From Alistipes sp. (GTDB taxonomy: Bacteria > Bacteroidota > Bacteroidia > Bacteroidales > Rikenellaceae): DNA of 64,000 nt. The position numbers were made by a program, and so were the translations under genes. Under the pieces are notes generated by a model that saw nothing but the letters and a program-made list of their open reading frames with translations, had not been told where the DNA came from and searched no databases. The stretch is taken from assembly GCA_017410165.1 (NCBI GenBank), contig JAFQRH010000019.1, forward strand, positions 248,001 to 312,000, read 5' to 3'. Of this stretch, positions 26,754-36,379 are shown in pieces (positions within the stretch are counted from its first letter, which is position 1; every line of letters starts with the position of its first letter).

Positions 26754-27866
26754 CTATAAAATTTTGAGTGCAAGACGCAGCATAAACTCTATGCCCGCCT
26801 CGATTGCCCGCTCGTCGGGCGCAAATGTCGAAGAGTGACTTCTGCCTGCCTGCTCTCCTACTCCAAGTCGATAGAATAGCGACGGATATCGCTCGCAGTA
26901 GAAGCCAAAATCCTCGGCCGTGTATCGTCGTTGCAAATCCTTCGCCGTGAAGTGCTTGGCGCACAACTCTTTCGCGGTGGCGGTGAGTTGCTCGTCGTTG
27001 GCTACGCACGGATAGCCGCGATTGATGTCGATGGTGGTTGTCGTACCATATTTTTTGTCGATTGCACCCACCGCATCCTCTATGTTGCTCCACGCACGGG
27101 CGCGTGCCGTACCCGGCTCGCTACCCGGCTGCTCGAATGTTCGCAGTGTGCCTTCGAGAGCCACCTCGTTCGGAATTACGTTGGTTGCACCGTCGGCCGT
27201 CACGTGACCTATCGACAGAACCGTATCGTTGTCGTTGAGCGCATTGAGTGCAAGCGTAAGAGCCGCCGCAGCCGTTACCGTGTCGTCTATCTTGTCGCGC
27301 ATCGCCGCGTGACCACCTCTGCCGTGCACTCGGAAACGCAGTTCGTCGCTCGATGCCATAAAGTTGCCCGATTTGAAACCAAACTCGCCAACCTCCAACG
27401 TGCTGTCCGTATGCTCGCCGATGACGGCTACAATGTCGTAGTGCTCGAACGGATTCTCTGCCAAGACCTTCGATGCACCACCCGGATTACACTCCTCGCC
27501 CGGCTGAAACAGTCCGAAAATTGTGCCGTTGAAGTTGTGCTCGCGGTGCAGGCGTTGCAGTACGCCGAAGAGTACTGCGGCGTGAATGTCGTGGCCGCAG
27601 GCGTGCATCACACCCTCTCGCTGCGATGCGTACTCCAAGCCGGTCTGCTCGCAAACGGGGAGTGCGTCAATGTCGGCACGCAACACGATGGCGCGCGATA
27701 GGTCGCCACTGCCTTCGAGACGTGCCAAAACGCCCGTCTCGGCTATGCGTCGGCACTCGATGCCCTCTTCGCGAAGACGCTCTTCGATAAACTCTGCCGT
27801 GTGATGCTCCTCGAAAGATAGTTCGGGGTGCGCGTGCAGGTGTCGGCGAAACTCTTGTGGTGTCAT
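26754..27866 (-). CDS. M20 family amidohydrolase
   Basis: 370 aa, no signal peptide. Dinuclear-Zn M20D-type fold: HLHAHPELSFEE, MHACGHDIHAA, GEE-containing FGLFQPGEECNPGG, and a lid domain from about 170 to 285. Resembles N-acyl-L-amino-acid amidohydrolase / hippurate hydrolase / N-acetyl-diaminopimelate deacetylase; the exact substrate is not evident. It follows the glutamine cyclotransferase gene by 11 bases. Confidence 0.85.
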   Translation of the reverse strand: MTPQEFRRHLHAHPELSFEEHHTAEFIEERLREEGIECRRIAETGVLARLEGSGDLSRAIVLRADIDALPVCEQTGLEYASQREGVMHACGHDIHAAVLFGVLQRLHREHNFNGTIFGLFQPGEECNPGGASKVLAENPFEHYDIVAVIGEHTDSTLEVGEFGFKSGNFMASSDELRFRVHGRGGHAAMRDKIDDTVTAAAALTLALNALNDNDTVLSIGHVTADGATNVIPNEVALEGTLRTFEQPGSEPGTARARAWSNIEDAVGAIDKKYGTTTTIDINRGYPCVANDEQLTATAKELCAKHFTAKDLQRRYTAEDFGFYCERYPSLFYRLGVGEQAGRSHSSTFAPDERAIEAGIEFMLRLALKIL

Positions 27867-27877
27867 ATCGTTATGGT

Positions 27878-28669
27878 TTACAGCGCAATTACTCTAATTT
27901 CAAACATCTTGTTCCAATTCTTGCCCGTGACGAATATTCGTCCCGTCTGCTCGTCCCAAGCGATGCCGTTCAATACGTCGGTCGTCGGTGTTACATCCTC
28001 TGCCGGCAGCAATCCCGACAGGTCGAGAACGCCCTCGACGTCGCCACTTTCGGGGTTGATGATGACGATTTGGTCGAGCGTATATACGTTTGCCCAGATG
28101 CGTCCATCAATCCACTCCAATTCGTTCAGGTAGCCGAGTGATTCGCCACGAAGGCGTACATTGAAGCGTCGCTCCTCGCGTAGCGTTGCAGGGTCGATTA
28201 CGCGAATGTCCGATGTGCCATCCGACATATAGAGCCATTTGCCATCGCTCGTGAGTCCCCAACCCTCGCCACGGTACGAGTGTGTGGCAACCTCGCGTAG
28301 CGTTGCACGGTCGTATATGTGCATACGTCCGTTCTGCCACGTGAGTTGGTAGATGCGCTCGCCGAGCAGCGTGATACCCTCGCCAAATTCGCGCTTCGGC
28401 AACTCTGCAACAACCTCCACCTTCGAGCCGTCGGCTGCCACGCGCAGAAGTTGCGAGGTGCCATAGCCACCCGTGCCCTCCCACAACTCACCATCGACAA
28501 ATTGCAGACCCTGTGTGTAACTCGTCGTAAGGTGCGGATATGTGGCTACAACCTCGTAGGTGTATCTCTCGGGCGTGACGATGGTCGCTCTCTGGGCGCG
28601 CTTTGATGCTCGTCCCGCGCAACCCGCCACGGCCAATGCGCAAATCAATATCGGAATCAATCGTTTCAT
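27878..28669 (-). CDS. Glutaminyl-peptide cyclotransferase, lipoprotein
   Basis: 263 aa from ATG 28669. Lipobox AVAGC (Cys17), so exported and lipid-anchored. The rest is the five-bladed beta-propeller of the plant/bacterial-type glutamine cyclotransferase family: TTSYTQGLQF, ELWEGTGGYGTSQL, LTWQNGRMHIYD, YLNELEWIDGRIWANVY, DVLNGIAWD. It forms N-terminal pyroglutamate on exported proteins, which in Bacteroidetes often follow signal cleavage at Gln (known for the family). First gene of the operon, with a -7 element 8 bases upstream. Confidence 0.88.
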   Translation of the reverse strand: MKRLIPILICALAVAGCAGRASKRAQRATIVTPERYTYEVVATYPHLTTSYTQGLQFVDGELWEGTGGYGTSQLLRVAADGSKVEVVAELPKREFGEGITLLGERIYQLTWQNGRMHIYDRATLREVATHSYRGEGWGLTSDGKWLYMSDGTSDIRVIDPATLREERRFNVRLRGESLGYLNELEWIDGRIWANVYTLDQIVIINPESGDVEGVLDLSGLLPAEDVTPTTDVLNGIAWDEQTGRIFVTGKNWNKMFEIRVIAL

Positions 28670-28676
28670 ACTACGG

Positions 28677-28684
28677 CAAAGGTA
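28677..28684 (-). promoter_or_regulatory. -7 promoter element of glutamine cyclotransferase operon (TACCTTTG)
   Basis: TACCTTTG on the minus strand ends 7 bases before ATG 28669. So near the ATG that the leader would be only a few bases, or translation starts slightly downstream. Confidence 0.5.
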
Positions 28685-28800
28685 CGAATAATTTGGAAAT
28701 GTTGTATTGTGAATGGCGTTAAGAGTATGCAACTTCTTGCCATTTTCTCGCTTTTGATTTTTTTGCCCGTATAAATAATGTAAATTTACGGAAAAATGAT

Positions 28801-28808
28801 TATCTTTG
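28801..28808 (+). promoter_or_regulatory. -7 promoter element of tig (TATCTTTG)
   Basis: TATCTTTG, 154 bases before the tig ATG, giving a leader of about 145 bases that includes the repeat tract at 28840-28940. Confidence 0.6.
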
Positions 28809-28839
28809 CGCGCTCGTTCAGCGCGACAACGGACGGGGC

Positions 28840-28940
28840 GGTATTAAGACGGACATTAAGCGGGCATTGAGACGAGCGTTAAGTGGGCATTAAGACGAGC
28901 GTTAAAACGGACATTAAGCGAGCGTTAAAACGAAAGATAA
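28840..28940 (+). repeat. Imperfect 11-12 bp tandem repeats in tig leader
   Basis: About nine units of the form g(g/a)(g/c)(a/g)TTaa(g/a)(ac), e.g. GGACATTAAGC, GGGCATTGAGAC, GAGCGTTAAGT, GAGCGTTAAAAC, run without a break in the untranslated leader. Purine-rich on the plus strand; alternating ATTAAG and GTTAAA units hint at a two-unit higher-order repeat. Confidence 0.85.
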
Positions 28941-28962
28941 GTAAAACAACAAAATACGAATT

Positions 28963-30288
28963 ATGAAGATCACAAGAGTACAGAAAGAGCAGGGCGTATC
29001 GCTCCTCAAAGTCGTAGTTGATGAGAAGGATTACGGCGAATCGGTCGAGAAGATGCTTCACGACTACAAGCGTAAGGCAAACATTCCGGGTTTCCGTCCG
29101 GGTATGGTGCCTATGGGTATCATCCGCAAGATGTATGGCAAGGGCGTAGTTGCCGAGCAGTCGTATCGTATCGCATCCAACTCGGTATTCGAGTATTTGC
29201 AGAAGGAGAATATCGACTACGTGGGTGATGTTATTCCGGCAGAGGAGCAGGGTGCTTTCGATTTCGATAACGGTACCGAGTTCGAGTTCATCTTCGAGAT
29301 TGGCGAGGCACCGAAGTACGATGTTAAGCTCACGGCGAAGGATAAGCTTACGTACCACAAAATCAAGATCGACAAGAAGATGCACGCTTCGTTCCTCGAC
29401 AACTACCTGCGTCGCTACGGCCGTTTGGTAGAGGTTGATAAGGTGAAGAAGGATGAGGCACTCACCGTAACGCTCGACAATGGCGATTTGCGCGTTGAGG
29501 ATGCTTACGTTGGTCTGATTTCGATGAACGACGAGGAGCGCAAGCCGTGGATTGGCAAGAAGGTTGGCTACAAGACCACTATCAACGTGAACGAGATGTA
29601 CAAGACTCCGTCGCAGCGCGCAGCGATGTTGCACGTCAAGGAGGAGGAGTTGGAGGGTATCAACCCGCAGTTCGAGTTGGAGATTACGAAGATTCGCCAG
29701 TTTGCTAACCCTGAAATCAACGAGGAGTTCTTCAAGACCGCATTCCCGGAGGGTAACGTAAAGACCGCCGAGGAGTTGGACGCTTATATCGATGCACAGA
29801 TTGACAGCGAGACCAAGCGCGAGAGCGACTACCTGTTTGCAGGCACGGTTCGCAACTTTATGCTCGAGAAGGCAGCGTTGCAGATGCCAGTAGAGTTCTT
29901 GAAGCGTTGGTTGTTCACCATCAACGAGGGCAAGTTCTCGATGGAGGAGATCGAAAAGGATTTCGATGCATTTGTGAAGATGTTCTCGTGGAACTACATC
30001 CAGAAGCAGATTATCACGGCAGAGAAATTGACCGTTACCACCGCCGAGGCAGAGCAGGAGGCGAAGGAGTTCGCAGCAATGCAGTTCGCGCAGTACGGTA
30101 TGCCTAACGCTCCGGAGGAGATGCTTGCCAACTTCGTGAAGAGCATCTTGGAGAACAAGGAGCAGAACCAGAAGATTTACGAGAAACTCTACGAGCAGAA
30201 GGTTGTCGAGTACATCAAGTCGAAGGTTAAGGTTACGGAGAAGGCCGTATCGGCTGCCGACTTTGCCGAACTTGCACGAGAGTTGTAG
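28963..30288 (+). CDS. tig: Trigger factor
   Basis: 441 aa. Ribosome-bound chaperone. The N-terminal ribosome-binding domain has the signature-like [13 protein letters not shown] at about 40-52 (family GFRxGKxP); the middle PPIase domain (about 150-250) is degenerate, as in other Bacteroidetes; the helical C-terminal arms follow. Upstream of clpP-clpX as is common, but a terminator separates them. Confidence 0.92.
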   Translation: MKITRVQKEQGVSLLKVVVDEKDYGESVEKMLHDYKRKANIPGFRPGMVPMGIIRKMYGKGVVAEQSYRIASNSVFEYLQKENIDYVGDVIPAEEQGAFDFDNGTEFEFIFEIGEAPKYDVKLTAKDKLTYHKIKIDKKMHASFLDNYLRRYGRLVEVDKVKKDEALTVTLDNGDLRVEDAYVGLISMNDEERKPWIGKKVGYKTTINVNEMYKTPSQRAAMLHVKEEELEGINPQFELEITKIRQFANPEINEEFFKTAFPEGNVKTAEELDAYIDAQIDSETKRESDYLFAGTVRNFMLEKAALQMPVEFLKRWLFTINEGKFSMEEIEKDFDAFVKMFSWNYIQKQIITAEKLTVTTAEAEQEAKEFAAMQFAQYGMPNAPEEMLANFVKSILENKEQNQKIYEKLYEQKVVEYIKSKVKVTEKAVSAADFAELAREL

Positions 30289-30314
30289 TATTCGTCATAT
30301 TAAGTATTGATTCA

Positions 30315-30357
30315 GACTCTGCAAGTAGGTCTCGCACCAAACTTGCAGAGTCTTTTT
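30315..30357 (+). terminator. Terminator between tig and clpP
   Basis: Perfect 12-bp stem (30315-30326 with 30341-30352), 14-base loop, T5. No promoter was recognised between it and clpP, so partial read-through may feed clpP. Confidence 0.85.
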
Positions 30358-30389
30358 CGCCAAAAACCGCCAAAAAACAGATAAAGATT

Positions 30390-31052
30390 ATGTCCGAATT
30401 TGAAAAATTTGCCGCCAAACACTGCGGTATCGCATCTACGCTTCTGCACGACTATCGCTCGATGCACGACTCGTATATCAACCCGATGATTCTCGAAGAG
30501 CGTCGTCTGAACGTAACTCAACTTGACGTGTTCAGCCGCCTGATGATGGATCGCGTACTCTTCCTCGGTGCGCCGATTACGGACGATGTGGCAAATATCA
30601 TTCAGGCACAGTTGCTATTCCTCGAATCGACCGATCCGAACAAAGATATCCAACTCTACATCAATTCGCCGGGCGGTAGCGTTTCGGCGGGCTTGGGTAT
30701 CTACGATACGATGCAACTCATCTCGTGCGACGTCGGTACAATCTGTACGGGTATGGCCGCCTCGATGGGTGCCGTACTGCTCACGGCGGGTGCTGCGGGC
30801 AAGCGTTCGGCACTGCCTCATTCGAGAGTGATGATTCATCAGCCGCTGGGTGGTGTGCAGGGTCAGGCATCGGATATCGAGATTACGGCACGCGAGATTT
30901 CGCGCCTCAAAAAGGAGCTCTACGAGATTTTGTCGTTGCACTCGGGCAAGCCGATTAAGAGTATCGAGAAGGATGCCGACCGCGACTATTGGCTCTCGGC
31001 CGAAGAGGCACGTCGCTACGGTCTTATCGACACGGTGCTCGGCAAGCGTTAG
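30390..31052 (+). CDS. clpP: ATP-dependent Clp protease proteolytic subunit
   Basis: 220 aa. Serine peptidase; catalytic Ser125 (GMAASMGA), His150 (MIHQPLGG) and Asp199 (DRDYW). The N-terminal stretch of about 35 residues before [10 protein letters not shown] is longer than a usual propeptide. Directly followed by clpX, its unfoldase partner. Confidence 0.95.
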   Translation: MSEFEKFAAKHCGIASTLLHDYRSMHDSYINPMILEERRLNVTQLDVFSRLMMDRVLFLGAPITDDVANIIQAQLLFLESTDPNKDIQLYINSPGGSVSAGLGIYDTMQLISCDVGTICTGMAASMGAVLLTAGAAGKRSALPHSRVMIHQPLGGVQGQASDIEITAREISRLKKELYEILSLHSGKPIKSIEKDADRDYWLSAEEARRYGLIDTVLGKR

Positions 31053-31146
31053 GAGCGCGCGGGCGGCTCGGCAGAGTGGCCGATAAAATGAGTTTGTTGG
31101 AGGGAACAAAAAAGTTTTTTAGAAGAAGAGAATAGAGAAGAAAAGT

Positions 31147-32439
31147 ATGGCTCAACGTACAAATCATAAAGGGGGTAACAGAGAGGATTGCTGTTCGTTC
31201 TGCGGTCGTCGTCGCAACGATGTGGATATACTCTTTCAGGGTATCGACAGCAACGTAAGCATCTGTGGCAGCTGTATCGAACTTGGCTATAAATCGCTCT
31301 CGGAGAATAATATGCTCTCCGCGAGTGCGCGTAGCGAAAAGGCGAAAAGGGATAGTTTCGATTTGCAGTTGGATAAGGTGCTGAAACCTGCCGAAATCAA
31401 GGAGTTTCTCGACCGTTACGTGGTTGGCCAGGATAGCGCGAAACGCGCCATATCGGTTGCCGTGTATAACCACTACAAACGCCTTATCGGTGCAAATGCC
31501 GATGCTGCGGAGGAGGTCGAAATCGACAAGTCGAACATTCTGCTCGTCGGTCCGACCGGTACGGGTAAGACGCTTATTGCGCGTACGATTGCCCGTCTGC
31601 TCGGTGTTCCGTTTACGATTGTCGATGCTACGGTGCTGACCGAGGCGGGTTACGTCGGCGAGGATGTTGAGGGTATCTTGTCGCGTCTGTATCAGGCATC
31701 GAACTACAATTTGGAGGCGACGCAGCGCGGAATTGTCTTTATCGACGAGATAGACAAGATTGCGCGCAAGGGCGACAATCCGAGCATTACGCGCGACGTG
31801 TCGGGCGAGGGTGTGCAGCAGGCACTGCTCAAAATCTTGGAGGGCGCGGTCGTGAATGTTGCTCCGGAGGGCGGTCGCAAACATCCCGACCAGAAATTCG
31901 TGCATATCGACACGCGAAACATTCTGTTCATCTGCGGAGGTGCGTTCGATGGTATCGAGAAACGCATTGCACAACGCCTCAATACACGCGCAATGGGCTA
32001 CGGTCGTGTGAATACCGAGAGTATCGACCGCGAGAATCTGATGCGTTACGTTATGCCGCAGGATATCAAGAGTTACGGACTTATTCCGGAGTTGGTTGGC
32101 CGTCTGCCGGTGCTGACCTATATGGAGCCGCTCTCGCGCGAGGTGCTTCGCAGCATCCTGACCGAGCCGAAGAATGCAATCATCCGCCAATATTGTCGTC
32201 TCTTCGAGATGGATGGCGTGGAGTTGCATTTCGAGGACGATGTGCTGGATTATATCGTGGATAAGGCAATCGAGTTCAAACTCGGTGCGCGCGGTCTGCG
32301 TTCGATTTGCGAGTCGATAATGACCGATACGATGTTCGAGATACCGTCGCAGAATATCGACCGTTTTGTCGTGACAAAGGAGTATGCTGCCGAGAAGTTG
32401 GAACGCACGGCACTGAAAGAACTCAAAGAGGCGGTGTAA
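31147..32439 (+). CDS. clpX: ATP-dependent Clp protease ATP-binding subunit ClpX
   Basis: 430 aa. Zinc-binding domain with Cys16, Cys19, Cys40, Cys43; AAA+ domain with Walker A GPTGTGKT near 135-142, Walker [11 protein letters not shown], pore loop GYVGEDVE, and sensor motifs. 94 bases after clpP; probably one operon. Confidence 0.96.
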   Translation: MAQRTNHKGGNREDCCSFCGRRRNDVDILFQGIDSNVSICGSCIELGYKSLSENNMLSASARSEKAKRDSFDLQLDKVLKPAEIKEFLDRYVVGQDSAKRAISVAVYNHYKRLIGANADAAEEVEIDKSNILLVGPTGTGKTLIARTIARLLGVPFTIVDATVLTEAGYVGEDVEGILSRLYQASNYNLEATQRGIVFIDEIDKIARKGDNPSITRDVSGEGVQQALLKILEGAVVNVAPEGGRKHPDQKFVHIDTRNILFICGGAFDGIEKRIAQRLNTRAMGYGRVNTESIDRENLMRYVMPQDIKSYGLIPELVGRLPVLTYMEPLSREVLRSILTEPKNAIIRQYCRLFEMDGVELHFEDDVLDYIVDKAIEFKLGARGLRSICESIMTDTMFEIPSQNIDRFVVTKEYAAEKLERTALKELKEAV

Positions 32440-32464
32440 AAAATTGTAAAAAAGCGGGCGAAGG

Positions 32465-32496
32465 TTGTCGATTGTAAAAATAAATCTGTATATTTG
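32465..32496 (+). promoter_or_regulatory. Promoter of tkt
   Basis: TTG (32465-32467), 21 bases, TATATTTG (32489-32496), 55 bases before the tkt ATG. Confidence 0.7.
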
Positions 32497-32551
32497 TAGA
32501 TGGTTTGACAGACCGACAACGTAATATTTTAAGAACAAAACAAAAAACAAT

Positions 32552-34588
32552 ATGCGTATGACTACTGATGCTCAACTTGCAATGGCTGCCAACAATATCC
32601 GAGTGCTGGCTGCTTCGATGGTAGAGAAGGCAAAGTCGGGACACCCCGGCGGCGCAATGGGCGGAGCCGACTTTGTGAATGTGCTCTTTGCCGAGTTTTT
32701 GCGATACGATCCGGATAATATGCTCTATCCGTATCGTGACCGTTTCTTCCTCGATCCGGGACATATGTCGCCGATGCTCTATGCGGTACTCGCTTTGGCG
32801 GGCCACTACTCGATGGAGGATTTGGCGCAGTTCCGCCAGTGGGGTAGCGTAACACCGGGTCACCCGGAGGTTGATGCCGTGCGTGGCGTTGAGAATACGT
32901 CGGGTCCGCTTGGTCAGGGTCACGCTATGGGTTTGGGTGCTGCGATTGCCGAACGATTTATGGTTGCTCGTTTTGGCGAGTGGATGGCTCACAAGACCTA
33001 TATTTATATATCGGACGGTGCAGTTCAGGAGGAGGTTTCGCAGGGCGTAGGTCGTATTGCAGGTAACCTTGGTCTCTCGAATCTGATTATGTACTACGAC
33101 TCGAATAACGTCCAACTCTCGACTACGGTCGATGAGGTCGATACCGAGGATGTTGCGATGAAGTATCGCGCGTGGGGTTGGAATGTGCTCGAAATCGACG
33201 GTCAGAGCATCCCGCAAATCCGCGAGGCGTTGCGTAAGGCGAACGAGCCGACCGACGCTCCAACGCTCATTATCGGTCGTACCGTGATGGGTAAGGGTGC
33301 AGTTACGGCCGATGGCGAGAGCTTCGAGAATAAGGTTTGCACACACGGTCAGCCGCTTTCGGCAGCAGGTGCCGACTATGCAGCGACGGTTCGTGGTTTG
33401 GGTGGCGATCCGGAGAATCCGTTTGTCGTATTTCCGGAGAGTAAGGCCGCTTATGAGGAGCGCGCAGAAGCACTGCGTGCCGAGATGGTCGAGCGTAAGC
33501 GTATCGAGCAGGAGTGGCGTTCGGCTAATCCGGCTCTTGCACGCAAACTCGATATGTTCCTTTCGGGCAAACTTCCGCAGATCGACTATCGTTCGATTGA
33601 GATGAAACCCGACCAGGCAACACGTGCCGCTTCGGCTACCGTGCTTGGCGTCTTTGCCGAGAAGGTTGAGAATATGGTGGTCGCTTCGGCCGACCTCTCC
33701 AATTCGGATAAGACCGATGGCTTCTTGAAGAAGACCAAGGCGTTCACGAAGGGCGATTTCAGTGGTAAGTTCTTCCAGGCGGGTGTCTCGGAGTTCACGA
33801 TGGCGTGCATTATGAACGGTATGGCTCTGCACGGCGGTATTATTCCTGCTTGCGGTACCTTCTTCGTATTCTCGGACTATATGAAACCGGTGGTACGTCT
33901 CTCGGCGTTGATGCGCCTGCACGTAATCTTCATCTGGACGCACGACTCGTTCCGCGTGGGCGAGGATGGTCCTACGCACCAGCCAATCGAGCAGGAGGCA
34001 CAGATTCGTCTGATGGAGCATCTGCGTAACCATAGTGGCGAGCGCTCGATGGTTGTTCTTCGTCCTGCCGATGGCGAGGATACGATTGCAGCGTGGAAGA
34101 TTGCGCTCGAAGAGCAGCGTCCGGTTGCGCTTATCCTTTCGCGTCAGAATATCAAGAATCTGCCGTCGCTCTCGGCTTCGCGCCGCGATGAGGCGATGCA
34201 GTCGCAGAAGGGTGCATATATCGTGATGGATGCCGCAAAACCGAAGGTCGTAATGGTCGCTTCGGGTTCGGAGGTTGCTACGCTCATCGAGGGTGCAGAA
34301 CTCTTGAAGAAGGAGGGTATCAGCGTTCGCGTTGTAGATGTTCCGAGCGAGGGTCTGTTCCGCGATCAGCCGAAATCGTATCAGGATGCTGTCCTGCCGG
34401 CCGAGATTTTGCGCTACGGTATGACTTCGGGTCTGCCGGTGACGTTGCTTGGTTTGGTTGGCTCGCTCGACAATATTCACGGCCTTGACCACTTCGGATA
34501 CTCGGCTCCGTACAAGGTGCTCGATAAGGAGTTCGGTTACAATGGCGAAACTGTATATAACGAGGTGATGAAGTTGCTCGGCAAGTAG
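32552..34588 (+). CDS. tkt: Transketolase
   Basis: 678 aa. Thiamine-diphosphate enzyme of the pentose phosphate pathway. KSGHPGGAMGGADF near the start, the TPP motif YISDGAVQEEVSQG...GLSNLIMYYDSN (here GDG is SDG), HDSFRVGEDGPTHQP with the catalytic Glu/His region, and VMVASGSEVATLIEGAELL. ATG 32558 is an equally possible start. Own promoter and terminator, so a single-gene unit. Confidence 0.95.
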   Translation: MRMTTDAQLAMAANNIRVLAASMVEKAKSGHPGGAMGGADFVNVLFAEFLRYDPDNMLYPYRDRFFLDPGHMSPMLYAVLALAGHYSMEDLAQFRQWGSVTPGHPEVDAVRGVENTSGPLGQGHAMGLGAAIAERFMVARFGEWMAHKTYIYISDGAVQEEVSQGVGRIAGNLGLSNLIMYYDSNNVQLSTTVDEVDTEDVAMKYRAWGWNVLEIDGQSIPQIREALRKANEPTDAPTLIIGRTVMGKGAVTADGESFENKVCTHGQPLSAAGADYAATVRGLGGDPENPFVVFPESKAAYEERAEALRAEMVERKRIEQEWRSANPALARKLDMFLSGKLPQIDYRSIEMKPDQATRAASATVLGVFAEKVENMVVASADLSNSDKTDGFLKKTKAFTKGDFSGKFFQAGVSEFTMACIMNGMALHGGIIPACGTFFVFSDYMKPVVRLSALMRLHVIFIWTHDSFRVGEDGPTHQPIEQEAQIRLMEHLRNHSGERSMVVLRPADGEDTIAAWKIALEEQRPVALILSRQNIKNLPSLSASRRDEAMQSQKGAYIVMDAAKPKVVMVASGSEVATLIEGAELLKKEGISVRVVDVPSEGLFRDQPKSYQDAVLPAEILRYGMTSGLPVTLLGLVGSLDNIHGLDHFGYSAPYKVLDKEFGYNGETVYNEVMKLLGK

Positions 34589-34614
34589 TCGTCATCACTC
34601 GTATATCGCAAAAC

Positions 34615-34653
34615 AAACAGGTTGCACCGCCTTGCGGGATGCAACCTGTTTTG
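34615..34653. terminator. Terminator between tkt and CysQ-like gene
   Basis: Perfect 12-bp stem (34615-34626 with 34640-34651) with 13-base loop and A/T-rich flanks; lies between converging genes and could act both ways. Confidence 0.8.
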
Positions 34654-34736
34654 TGTTTGATGGTGATGCCGAGAGTGGCATCTCGTTTATCGCTGAATGT
34701 GTTGGCGGAACGATGTGTTGGTATGCCGACTTCGCA

Positions 34737-35570
34737 CTATTTACAACGTCGGCACTCGAACCAAGGATTGTGCAAATCCTCTTTGTTGTAGCGTAGCGGT
34801 TGGTAGTCCGGCAACGAGAGTGTCGAGCCGCCCGCTTCGGATAGAATCAGTTCGGCTGCGGCGGTATCCCACTCGTAGGTGTGCGTCGTGCGCGGATAGT
34901 AGTCGATAACGCCCTCGGCAAGCATACAGAACTTGTAGGAGCTGCCCTGCTCGACAATCTCCACATCGCCACGCTCGGCACGAACGGCGTCGATATATGC
35001 CTTTGTCTCGTCGGTTTGGTGCGAACGCGATACGGCGATGCGATACCCCTCGTGCTCGTGCTCGGCAAGTGGCAAACGGCGACGCGCCGAACAGATTTCG
35101 TCGTACGAGTAGCACGCTGCATTCGATGGGGCTATGCCGGTCAGCAGGTATGCGCCCATATCCTGACTTGCGACGTACGCCTTTTGGAGGTACGGAACGT
35201 AGATGACCGAGCATACGCAACGATTCTCCGACATCAACGCAATATTGACCGTAAATTCGTTGTTACCTTTGATAAACTCAACCGTTCCGTCAAGCGGATC
35301 GACCAACCAGAACAACTCCCAATTACGACGCTCGTCGTAGAGCATTTCGCGCCCCTCCTCCGACAGAATCGGAATACGCGTCTCGCCCAACATCTCCTTA
35401 ATCTTGTTGTGGGCCAGACGGTCGGCGATTGTAATCGGCGTCTTGTCGCTCTTGACGGCAATGTCGTAGTCGTCGCTGTTCTTATACACCTTCATAATCT
35501 CCCATCCGGCACGAACGGCTGCGTTGAATGCCTTTGGAAGCAGATATGCACGAATATCTTCTGTTAGCAT
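34737..35570 (-). CDS. cysQ: 3'(2'),5'-bisphosphate nucleotidase-like phosphatase (CysQ)
   Basis: 277 aa from ATG 35570; ATG 35588 is possible, but it would lie at the predicted transcription start of the -7 element at 35594-35601. Mg2+-dependent inositol monophosphatase fold: DKTPITIADRLAH, SEEG, DPLDGTVEFIKGNNEFTVNIAL (all metal ligands) and YEWDTAAAELILSEAGG. CysQ hydrolyses PAP to AMP in sulfate metabolism. Some related proteins act on inositol phosphates, so the substrate is likely but not proven. Confidence 0.85.
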   Translation of the reverse strand: MLTEDIRAYLLPKAFNAAVRAGWEIMKVYKNSDDYDIAVKSDKTPITIADRLAHNKIKEMLGETRIPILSEEGREMLYDERRNWELFWLVDPLDGTVEFIKGNNEFTVNIALMSENRCVCSVIYVPYLQKAYVASQDMGAYLLTGIAPSNAACYSYDEICSARRRLPLAEHEHEGYRIAVSRSHQTDETKAYIDAVRAERGDVEIVEQGSSYKFCMLAEGVIDYYPRTTHTYEWDTAAAELILSEAGGSTLSLPDYQPLRYNKEDLHNPWFECRRCK

Positions 35571-35575
35571 CGTAG

Positions 35576-36379
35576 TTATGTTTTGCATTTTATCAAAGAT
35601 AATAATTTTTTCTTACATTTCATAATCTTTAACGATAAAAGATTCAAAAAAGTGTAAGTCGGTCGCTCGTCCGTCATAAAACCACCGTTTTCGGACATCG
35701 GCACGGCAAGTATCTCCGCAATTCGATTGAGTGTAGGGTGGTTAGCGAGAGCCCCATACTTCGCAAATCCGCCCTCGCTCTGTATCTGGTGACGCGCGAT
35801 GACGAGCAGCTCATCGTCGCAACTCGCAAAACTCGGAAAGCGAACGACCGACTCCGTGCAAGCAATCTCGGCGGCTATGCGACCTATGGCAGAGGGGTGC
35901 AGAGTGACCTCGGCGAGAATCGCTACCAACGCATCGTACGACGCTACCGCTTCGGCGGCATCGAGTGCCGATGGGCGGTCGTCGGTCGCTACATCCACAA
36001 CCATAAGCCGCCGAAACGGCCTGCGCCGTGACCGATATAGCCCCCGTATGGGTGCGGTGCTTGGTTGGGCAGGCGTATTGACCTCGACGAGCGAGTATGT
36101 CGCGCGCAGTTGTTGTAGTAGCGATGCTTGACTGTCGCCATTGATTGCCACGACAATCTCCGTCGATGGATAGCGCGTATCGAGCAACGATTCGACGACA
36201 GCGGCAGAGTGCGGATTGGCGCAGAGTACCGATATGCCGACCCCGCCGATTGCGTCAATCTCCGCCGAGCCGGATATGGCCATCAATCGACTGCGCTCGC
36301 ATCCAAATTGCCGCCACAATGCTCGCAGGGCAGTGAGCCGCGCGGTGCGCTGCTTCGTTGTCGTAAAAATGGCTCTCAT
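35576..36379 (-). CDS. Glycosyltransferase-like protein, short
   Basis: 267 aa, no membrane segment. The segment IGGVGISVLCANPHSAAVVESLLDTRYPSTEIVVAING (about 44-80) resembles the N-terminal strand-helix-strand of GT2 glycosyltransferases, where one expects a D-x-D region later; I find no convincing one. Much shorter than membrane GT2 proteins in comparable Bacteroidetes loci. It overlaps the HEAT gene by four bases (ATGA), so translation is coupled. Possibly a decayed or repurposed glycosyltransferase; function unknown. Confidence 0.5.
   Translation of the reverse strand: MRAIFTTTKQRTARLTALRALWRQFGCERSRLMAISGSAEIDAIGGVGISVLCANPHSAAVVESLLDTRYPSTEIVVAINGDSQASLLQQLRATYSLVEVNTPAQPSTAPIRGLYRSRRRPFRRLMVVDVATDDRPSALDAAEAVASYDALVAILAEVTLHPSAIGRIAAEIACTESVVRFPSFASCDDELLVIARHQIQSEGGFAKYGALANHPTLNRIAEILAVPMSENGGFMTDERPTYTFLNLLSLKIMKCKKKLLSLIKCKT
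35594..35601 (-). promoter_or_regulatory. -7 promoter element of cysQ (TATCTTTG)
   Basis: TATCTTTG on the minus strand lies within the 3' end of the upstream GT-like gene, 24 bases before ATG 35570. Confidence 0.5.

Noticed and set aside
32423..34492. Long antisense ORF over tkt
   Set aside because: Antisense to a clear transketolase; no signal of its own. The same holds for antisense ORFs over valS, the sulfatase and the alpha-galactosidase.
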